A DNA stretch of 10,350 nucleotides, from NCBI GenBank assembly GCA_020343715.1, contig CP070808.1:1768909-1779258 (forward strand), read 5' to 3'. A program made the translations under genes and the position numbers. Positions within the stretch are counted from its first letter, which is position 1. Each line of letters begins with the position of its first letter. The notes below the pieces were generated by a model. It had not been told where the DNA came from. It searched no databases and was given only the letters and a program-made list of their open reading frames with translations. Positions 6,384 to 10,350 of this stretch are shown here, one piece after another. Origin of the DNA: Thermoplasmata archaeon (lineage in GTDB: Archaea; Thermoplasmatota; DTKX01; GCA-020343715).

Positions 6384-7436
6384 ATGGCCATGTTCAGACC
6401 CAGGTACACCATCACCGACGCCATGAACAGCTCCCTTCTGGAGATCGAGCGGGCCAGGGGCTTCCTGGACGCCGCCAACCTCAAGGAGGAGTGGCTCGAG
6501 GGCAGGCAGGTGGACGCCATGGTCCTGGAGGCGCACCACTCCACCCATATCGAGGGCACCCGCATCACCCTGCCCCAGGCGGAGGCCATCCTGGCGGGCG
6601 AGGACGTGGTCGGGGTGGACCGGGACGACCGGCAGGAGCTGCTCAACTACAGGGAGGCCATGGACTTCGTGTCCGATTACCTGGGGGAGCTCTCGGACAT
6701 CACCGAGGACCTGATCAGGGACATCCATGGGATACTGGTCAAGGAAGTGAGGGGTGGTTCGCTGGAGCCTGGACGGTACCGCACGGTCCAGAACTACGTG
6801 GGCAACATGGAGACGGGGGAGGTCATCTACACGCCCCCTCCCCCCGAGGAGGTTCCCGAGCGCATGGGCCAGCTGGTCAAGTGGCTCAACAGGGACAAGG
6901 GCATGTCGCCGGTCCTGGTGGCAGGCGTGGTCCAGCACGCCTTCGTGGACATCCATCCCTTCCTGGACGGCAACGGCAGGACCGCCCGGGTGCTATGCAC
7001 CCTTGTGCTGTACCAGAACGGCTACGACTTCCAGCGGCTGTTCTCCCTGTCCCAGTTCTACGACATCGCCCGGCAGGACTACTACGACGCCATCCAGAGG
7101 GTCAGGGAGGAGGACGGTGACCTTACCGGATGGCTGGAGTACTTCTGCGAGGGGCTGGCGGGCCAGTTGATGGGCGTCAAGACCATCGGCGGGGCGGTGG
7201 TCCGCCGTGACACCCTCATGGAGCGGGCCGAGGACCTACGTTTCAACGAGAGGCAGCGGAAGGTGCTGCTCCATGTCATAGACCGGGACGGCGCCTCGGT
7301 GGACGACGTCGTCAAGCGGTTCGACCTGGTCCGCCGCACCGTGCAGCGGGACCTGGCCATGATGGTGGACGAGGGGCTGCTGGTGGAGGTGGCCTCCTCG
7401 AAGACGGACCCCACCAAGCTCTACCGGCCACTGTGA
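6384..7436 (+). CDS. Fic family protein, class II, with C-terminal winged helix
   Basis: A 350-residue cytoplasmic Fic protein; characterised family members usually transfer AMP from ATP to a Ser, Thr or Tyr of a target protein. The catalytic motif HPFLDGNGRTAR is at 191-202, with catalytic His191, metal-binding Asp195 and phosphate-contacting Arg199 and Arg202 all present. A beta-hairpin flap precedes it (YVGNMETGEVIYTPPPP, 138-154). The N-terminal helix carries S53-THI-E57-G58, matching the (S/T)xxxE(G/N) inhibitory motif, so activity should be self-restrained as in class II proteins. Residues about 288-348 form a winged-helix domain (DDVVKRFDLVRRTVQRDLAMM as the HTH). This whole plan resembles the Shewanella SoFic type. 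The target is unknown. Nothing looks broken, and there is no adjacent antitoxin gene, as expected with a built-in inhibitory helix. Start at 6384 is supported by promoter spacing; ATG at 6390 is an alternative. Confidence 0.92.
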   Translation: MAMFRPRYTITDAMNSSLLEIERARGFLDAANLKEEWLEGRQVDAMVLEAHHSTHIEGTRITLPQAEAILAGEDVVGVDRDDRQELLNYREAMDFVSDYLGELSDITEDLIRDIHGILVKEVRGGSLEPGRYRTVQNYVGNMETGEVIYTPPPPEEVPERMGQLVKWLNRDKGMSPVLVAGVVQHAFVDIHPFLDGNGRTARVLCTLVLYQNGYDFQRLFSLSQFYDIARQDYYDAIQRVREEDGDLTGWLEYFCEGLAGQLMGVKTIGGAVVRRDTLMERAEDLRFNERQRKVLLHVIDRDGASVDDVVKRFDLVRRTVQRDLAMMVDEGLLVEVASSKTDPTKLYRPL

Positions 7437-7460
7437 CAAAGGTGTGACACAGCTGTGACA
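7432..7460. repeat. Three TGTGACA direct repeats at exact 11-bp spacing, candidate operator
   Basis: TGTGACA occurs at 7432-7438, 7443-7449 and 7454-7460, so each copy sits on nearly the same face of the helix. The heptamer is itself almost palindromic (TGTnACA). Between copies 2 and 3 lies a perfect 10-bp palindrome, CACAGCTGTG (7448-7457). Copy 1 overlaps the fic stop codon. The array is about 60-90 bp upstream of the likely TATA of paralog A. It may bind a regulator cooperatively; the Fic winged helix is one speculative candidate. Confidence 0.55.
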
Positions 7461-7490
7461 TTTCAGCGGCATACCATAGAGCCTGGGGCC

Positions 7491-7526
7491 CTTTTGTATA
7501 ATCCTTTGCAGATACAGTGATATATG
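7491..7526 (+). promoter_or_regulatory. Candidate promoter of paralog A
   Basis: Two AT-rich boxes lie in the 134-bp gap after fic: TTTTGTATAATCC (7492-7504) and TGATATATG (7518-7526). The second predicts a leader of about 24 nt before the ATG at 7571 and is the better choice. The GGGGCCCTTTT at 7485-7495 could also end the fic transcript. Confidence 0.4.
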
Positions 7527-7570
7527 CCAGGCCTCCATTCCATGGTAACATTCCAAGGGGGAATGGTGGT

Positions 7571-8272
7571 ATGAGGAAACATCTAGTTATCTTGCTTGCC
7601 TTGCTTGCGGTGGTCCTGCTCGCGACCCCCGCGTTCGCGGGCAAGGAGAAGGACACCAAGACCATAGGTTTCGGCGATTCCATCGTTGTCAAGGTGAAGA
7701 TAGACGGCACGACTAACGTGATGTACGACGTCAAGGTCGATTCAGGCCCCAACGTGAACGTATGGTGGCTCGAGCAGGTCGACTACGACAAGTACAGCGC
7801 TAATCAACCCTTCGAGTACTTCATCCTGTACTCGAACGAGGACGTCGGGTCCGTTAAGGAGGACTTCAGCTGGTCCCAGGACGGCAACCACTACGTCGTC
7901 ATCGACAGCATGGGCATCGCAGGGCTGGACGAGAACGCCACCGTCAGCTACACCGTGGAGTGGGAGAAGGCTTCCGCCGCCGACTGGATCATGAACATCG
8001 GCATCTGCCTAGCCATCGTCATCGTGATAGTGATCGTCGGGTTCTTCTTCAGGAGGTCCCGCTCGAAGCCCGCCGAGGCACCCCCGATGGCCATGCAGCA
8101 GCCCGGCCAGCCAGACGAGTACACCGCCGACATACCGCCCATGCCCACCGACGTCCCGCCTTCGGACCAGGGTCCTGGTTACGTCCCGCCCGAACCATCA
8201 CACTATCCTCCCCAGGGCGAGCCCCCGGGGTACGATCCTGGCCCGCCCAGGCAGGACCCGCCCCAATACTAG
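7571..8272 (+). CDS. Paralog A: type I membrane protein with beta-rich ectodomain and Pro/Tyr-rich cytoplasmic tail
   Basis: A 233-residue protein of unrecognised family, paralogous to the genes at 8903 and 9511. Signal peptide 1-23 (MRKHLVILLALLAVVLL, ending AFA before GKEKD). Ectodomain about 24-133 with the family signatures YDVKVDSGPNVNVWWLEQ (52-69) and HYVVIDS then VSYTVEWE (107-132). Membrane helix about 139-160, followed by RRSRSK, which puts the tail inside the cell by the positive-inside rule. The 73-residue tail is rich in Pro, Gln and Tyr and has PPGY (218-221) and PPQY as the last four residues (230-233). The true start is the ATG at 7571, 18 codons inside the longest frame, because only it gives a proper signal peptide; GGGGGA and GGTGGT precede it. 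The ectodomain's strand pattern recalls GOLD or PPC-like sandwiches, but that is inference. Confidence 0.8.
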   Translation: MRKHLVILLALLAVVLLATPAFAGKEKDTKTIGFGDSIVVKVKIDGTTNVMYDVKVDSGPNVNVWWLEQVDYDKYSANQPFEYFILYSNEDVGSVKEDFSWSQDGNHYVVIDSMGIAGLDENATVSYTVEWEKASAADWIMNIGICLAIVIVIVIVGFFFRRSRSKPAEAPPMAMQQPGQPDEYTADIPPMPTDVPPSDQGPGYVPPEPSHYPPQGEPPGYDPGPPRQDPPQY

Positions 8273-8300
8273 GGGCCCTGTCCCATTTGGGAAGCGCCCC
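8272..8300. terminator. Imperfect hairpin between converging genes
   Basis: GGGGC (8272-8276) pairs with GCCCC (8296-8300), and inside it TCCC (8281-8284) pairs with GGGA (8289-8292) around ATTT. The element fills most of the 44-bp space between the stops of paralog A and the DUF420-like gene, so it could act in both directions. No T-run follows. Confidence 0.3.
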
Positions 8301-8316
8301 CTGGAAGAGGGGAACC

Positions 8317-8742
8317 TCAGAGGACGTAGTAGACCAGGTAGAAAAGCTCGCCAGTCAGGAAGGCCGCCCACCAGAGAACGAAGAGGATGCGGGACAGCTT
8401 CTTGTGCCACTCCCCCACGGGCTTCTCCTTCCAGTTGGCCCATCCTGTGAATAGGACGGCGAACTCCAGGGCGATGACGATGACGGCCATGGTGCCGTGA
8501 ATGATGAAGTAGGCCAGGATGGCCCCCTCTATGACCAGGGTGCTCCCCTCCACCTCGCCCCCGAAGGTGCGGAACAGCATGTAACCGATGGACATCGAGA
8601 GGTCCCACACGATGGCTGCGAGGCCCGTGATCTTGTGGAACCTCCAGCCCTTGAGGCCGCTGAGGAAGGCGTGTACGAACAAGAACGCCACAGGTATCAG
8701 GCCTATGGCGATGAAGGTGCTTATCCATGGGGCGTCCGGCAT
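8317..8742 (-). CDS. DUF420-like four-helix membrane protein
   Basis: A 141-residue integral membrane protein with helices at about 7-29, 38-58, 72-98 and 116-139. Histidines sit where the DUF420 family tends to have them: FHK at 36 before helix 2, IHG at 82 in helix 3, and WHKK at 113 before helix 4, plus H24. The C-terminal pattern, HKKLSRILFVLWWAAFLTGE then LFYLVYYVL, also fits. From memory, Firmicute relatives (YozB/CtaM) are needed for heme-copper oxidase maturation; whether that role applies here is unknown. The start is ATG at 8742, not the longer frame reaching 8841: GGAGGCGA lies just upstream, and a TATATG box at about 8782-8788 overlaps the next in-frame ATG, so longer starts would lie outside the transcript. 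It lies between paralogs A and B but on the opposite strand. Confidence 0.65.
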   Translation of the reverse strand: MPDAPWISTFIAIGLIPVAFLFVHAFLSGLKGWRFHKITGLAAIVWDLSMSIGYMLFRTFGGEVEGSTLVIEGAILAYFIIHGTMAVIVIALEFAVLFTGWANWKEKPVGEWHKKLSRILFVLWWAAFLTGELFYLVYYVL

Positions 8743-8757
8743 ATCTCTCGCCTCCGA

Positions 8758-8770
8758 TTCCGCCTCGGAA
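8758..8770. promoter_or_regulatory. TTCCG-n3-CGGAA dyad at the predicted start of transcription of the DUF420-like gene
   Basis: Perfect 5-bp arms TTCCG (8758-8762) and CGGAA (8766-8770) are separated by 3 bp. The dyad covers the position about 26 bp downstream of the - strand TATA box, where a repressor could block initiation. Short arms in GC-rich DNA make chance plausible. Confidence 0.25.
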
Positions 8771-8781
8771 CCGTACTGTGG

Positions 8782-8790
8782 CATATAACG
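8782..8790 (-). promoter_or_regulatory. Candidate TATA box of the DUF420-like gene
   Basis: On the - strand this reads ACGTTATAT followed by GCC. Centred near 8785, it predicts a start of transcription near 8759 and a leader of about 17 nt containing GGAGGCGA before the ATG at 8742. Confidence 0.5.
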
Positions 8791-8854
8791 TTTCTGCTTG
8801 ACCTGGCATCCCAAGGTCGACGATTGCGTGCCGGTCTTCACGGACAGGACAATC

Positions 8855-8876
8855 TCTAATAATGTATAGGGTCATA
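8855..8876 (+). promoter_or_regulatory. Candidate promoter of paralog B, with ATAGGGTCATA element
   Basis: CTAATAATGTATA is the AT-rich core, and the 11-mer ATAGGGTCATA follows at 8866-8876. The core lies about 40 bp before the ATG at 8903, leaving room for the GGGAGGAGG ribosome site. The same 11-mer recurs exactly at 9451-9461 before paralog C. Confidence 0.45.
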
Positions 8877-8902
8877 GCCCATAACACCGGGAGGAGGATC
8901 GA

Positions 8903-9454
8903 ATGAGGAGATTGGTTGTTGTAGGTGCGCTGCTCGTTGCTGCCATGCTCCTGTTGGCGGGCTTCTCCTTGGCAGGTAAGGACTCAGGTACTGAGACCCT
9001 CGACACTGGGGACCATGTAGCTGTGACGATCCCCAACGGTGACGGGGATGCCCTGGAGGTGACGGTGGACATCAAGGTCACCTCTGGCCCCAACGTCGAC
9101 GCTTATTTCCTGGACGAGGAGAACTACGAGGCCTACCAGGCGGGAGAGGAGTTCGACTCGTACGAGGGCTACTCAGAGGATGACATCGACGAGTTCGACA
9201 CGTCGTTCGTCTTCGCCACCAAGGGTAAGTTCTTCGTGGTCATCGAGTCCACCGCCACCGAGGCGAACCAGACCACCACCGTGGAGTACAAGGTCAGCTG
9301 GGAGAGCGCCTACACCTTCGGTTTCAACTGGCTATGGTGCATCACCGCGCTGTTCATCGTAATAATCCTCACCGCGGCCCTGGCGTTCATGCAAATGCCC
9401 AAGCGTGGGAATGAGAAACCCCTCCCCAAGGTAGGGGGCGACGAGGGCCCATAG
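8903..9454 (+). CDS. Paralog B: type I membrane protein with beta-rich ectodomain and very short tail
   Basis: A 183-residue member of the A/B/C family. Signal peptide 1-24 (MRRLVVVGALLVAAMLLLAG, cleavage expected after SLA and before GKDSG). Ectodomain about 25-134 with VDIKVTSGPNVDAYFLDEEN (55-74) and FFVVIES then TVEYKVSWE (110-134). It is strongly acidic in the middle (GEEFDSYEGYSEDDIDEFD), which could bind cations. Membrane helix about 142-163, then PKRGNEK and only about 20 residues of tail. The ATG at 8903 has GGGAGGAGG just upstream. It shares SGTETL just after the signal peptide with paralog C, so B and C are probably the closer pair. The stop is 56 bp before the paralog C start, so the two may be cotranscribed, though C also has its own TATA-like box. 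Function unknown; it may be a sensor, a co-receptor or an envelope component. Confidence 0.8.
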   Translation: MRRLVVVGALLVAAMLLLAGFSLAGKDSGTETLDTGDHVAVTIPNGDGDALEVTVDIKVTSGPNVDAYFLDEENYEAYQAGEEFDSYEGYSEDDIDEFDTSFVFATKGKFFVVIESTATEANQTTTVEYKVSWESAYTFGFNWLWCITALFIVIILTAALAFMQMPKRGNEKPLPKVGGDEGP

Positions 9455-9467
9455 GGTCATATATCCT
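9451..9467 (+). promoter_or_regulatory. Candidate promoter of paralog C, with ATAGGGTCATA element
   Basis: TCATATATCC (9458-9467) is a strong TATA-like box about 49 bp before the ATG at 9511. The repeated 11-mer ATAGGGTCATA (9451-9461) runs into it and overlaps the stop codon of paralog B. Confidence 0.45.
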
Positions 9468-9497
9468 ACCCACCTATCCTACTGACGGACCCTCGGG

Positions 9498-9505
9498 GGA
9501 GGTGA
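9498..9505 (+). promoter_or_regulatory. Ideal ribosome binding site deciding the start of paralog C
   Basis: GGAGGTGA, a full match to the archaeal anti-Shine-Dalgarno complement, ends 5 nt before the ATG at 9511. The in-frame GTG at 9502 lies within it and is therefore not the start. Confidence 0.8.
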
Positions 9506-9510
9506 CCGGG

Positions 9511-10305
9511 ATGAAAGGGAGACACATCGTCATCGCATTATCGCTAGTGCTAGCGCTCACGGCCCTGGCCCACCCTGTACTGGCGGGCGAGGAGAGCGGG
9601 ACCGAGACGTTGGAGTGGCTCGAGTACGTGGACATCGAGATCGACGCCACCGACGATGTGGAGTTCCGAGCGACCTGGGACATCCAGGTGACCGACGGGG
9701 TGCCCGTCAACGTGTTCCTCATGCCCGAGGAGGGTTACAACGACTACGTAGACCCCCTCAAGTTCGAGTTCTCCTATTACCCGGCCCACTCGAAGAACAA
9801 CACCGAGAGCTTCAAGAGGACCGTCACCCTGCCCGAGAACCAGCTGTACTACCTGGTCATCGAGAACGGGGGCGTCTCCTCCATCAACACTTCGACGGTG
9901 GAGTACGAGGTCACCTGGGAAGAGAGATCCGGCCTCTTCGACCTGGGTCTCTGCTGGCCCCTGGCGATCATCCTGGCGATACTCCTCGCCATCTTCGGGG
10001 TCATGGCTGGTCGAAAGAGGGCCAGCGCTGAAATTACCAAGACACCGACGCCCGGAGAGGTCCCGGAGGCGGGAACGGGTGATGTGACCGAGCTGAGCCC
10101 GCAACCCGAACCGCCGGACATGCCCGCGGACGCATTGAGGCCCACGGGTGAGGGTATGTCGCAACTGAGCCCGCAGCCCGAACCGCCGGATATGCCCACC
10201 ACGGAGATGAGGCCAACGGTGGAGGGGGCTACCGAGCTGAGCCCCCAACCAGAACCCCCAGGTCATCCTGCGGAACCAAGGAAACCCGTGGACCCTGGTG
10301 ATTGA
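9511..10305 (+). CDS. Paralog C: type I membrane protein with beta-rich ectodomain and tandem-repeat tail
   Basis: A 264-residue member of the A/B/C family. Signal peptide 1-25 (MKGRHIVIALSLVLALTALA, cleavage after VLA and before GEESG). Ectodomain about 26-137 with WDIQVTDGVPVNVFLMPEEG (56-75) and YYLVIEN then TVEYEVTWE (113-137). SGP of A and B is replaced by DGV, so C has diverged at this loop. Membrane helix about 146-167, then GRKR, placing the 97-residue tail in the cytoplasm. The tail starts with a Thr/Pro/Glu linker and ends in three 24-codon units with the core LSPQPEPP. The third unit ends exactly at the stop codon. The tail has no predicted fold that I can see and may serve as a multivalent peptide ligand. 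No catalytic motif. Function unknown. Confidence 0.8.
   Translation: MKGRHIVIALSLVLALTALAHPVLAGEESGTETLEWLEYVDIEIDATDDVEFRATWDIQVTDGVPVNVFLMPEEGYNDYVDPLKFEFSYYPAHSKNNTESFKRTVTLPENQLYYLVIENGGVSSINTSTVEYEVTWEERSGLFDLGLCWPLAIILAILLAIFGVMAGRKRASAEITKTPTPGEVPEAGTGDVTELSPQPEPPDMPADALRPTGEGMSQLSPQPEPPDMPTTEMRPTVEGATELSPQPEPPGHPAEPRKPVDPGD
10090..10305 (+). repeat. Three 72-bp (24-codon) tandem repeats in the tail of paralog C
   Basis: Units begin at 10090, 10162 and 10234, exactly 72 bp apart. The core (E/Q)LSPQPEPP is identical at the protein level, with D-M-P next in units 1 and 2 and G-H-P in unit 3. Differences inside the core are synonymous (for example CAA/CAG, and CCG/CCC/CCA for Pro). The second half of each unit varies around RPTxEG. 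Confidence 0.9.
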
Positions 10306-10343
10306 CCGACCCCGGAACGCATCAGTCGTACGGTCGGTCTTTC
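10304..10343 (+). terminator. Possible hairpin terminator after paralog C
   Basis: GACCGACC (10304-10311), overlapping the stop codon, is perfectly complementary to GGTCGGTC (10332-10339). The loop is 20 nt and a short TTT follows (10340-10342). It fits a transcript end after paralog C, but the loop is long and the T-run short. Confidence 0.35.
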
Positions 10344-10350
10344 AATCCCA

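Noticed and set aside
7432..7460. TGTGACA repeats as a bacterial CRP (TGTGA...TCACA) site or as a short CRISPR array
   Set aside because: The copies are direct rather than inverted, the spacing of 11 bp is far too short for CRISPR, and the archaeal context makes CRP unlikely.
7517..7570. N-terminal extension of paralog A starting at 7517
   Set aside because: It would put 18 polar and Pro-rich residues before the signal peptide and overlaps the TATATG promoter candidate; the two paralogs start directly with the signal peptide.
7449..7570. Possible tRNA or small RNA gene in the gap between fic and paralog A
   Set aside because: No cloverleaf arms or TTCGA-type loop could be found; only AT-rich promoter-like boxes and the repeat array are visible.
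8800..8818. GACCT...AGGTC inverted repeat upstream of the DUF420-like promoter
   Set aside because: Only 5-bp perfect arms; too weak to separate from chance.
8743..8841. N-terminal extension of the DUF420-like protein to the ATG at 8841
   Set aside because: The added 33 residues are not membrane-like, the extension spans the likely TATA box, and a GGAGGCGA ribosome site supports the start at 8742.

Overview
The window looks like a chromosomal segment of a high-GC archaeon, most likely a member of the Thermoplasmatota or a related euryarchaeal lineage. This placement is inference, drawn from three things. The secreted proteins have the archaeal plan of a signal peptide, repeated beta-sandwich domains, one C-terminal membrane anchor and a short charged tail. 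AT-rich TATA-like boxes stand about 40-50 bp before starts that carry GGAGG/GGTGA ribosome sites, and about 27 bp before one apparently leaderless start. NxS/T sequons are dense in the surface proteins. No rRNA, tRNA, CRISPR array, insertion sequence or phage gene was seen.

Layout. The window opens with the 3' end of a + strand gene for a probable extracellular beta-sandwich protein (2-193). It converges on a 741-residue anchored surface protein (206-2431, -) with four carboxypeptidase-regulatory/Cna-B-like repeats. Upstream of that on the same strand is a small TIGR04076-family protein (2521-2868, -). Divergent from it is a 111-residue protein with eight likely zinc ligands (3047-3382, +). 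This converges on a 950-residue anchored glycoprotein-like surface protein (3393-6245, -) with five Ig-like repeats followed by putative-Ig/cadherin-like domains. Divergent from that is a class II Fic protein with a C-terminal winged helix (6384-7436, +).

The right third (7571-10305) is the most unusual part. It encodes three paralogous small type I membrane proteins, called A, B and C here. Each has a signal peptide, one beta-rich ectodomain of about 115 residues, one membrane helix and a cytoplasmic tail. The ectodomains share clear signature motifs, but the tails are unrelated: Pro/Tyr-rich with PPxY motifs in A, very short in B, and three 24-residue repeats with an LSPQPEPP core in C. A DUF420-like four-helix membrane protein (8317-8742, -) sits between A and B.

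Regulatory signals include three TGTGACA heptamers spaced exactly 11 bp, overlapping the fic stop codon and lying upstream of paralog A; an identical 11-mer, ATAGGGTCATA, in front of both B and C; and a 27-bp dyad in the zinc-protein/TIGR04076 divergent region. How the genes work together is not shown by sequence. The common theme is the cell surface, and the A/B/C set looks like a locally expanded family in which a conserved outside domain is linked to different cytoplasmic tails.
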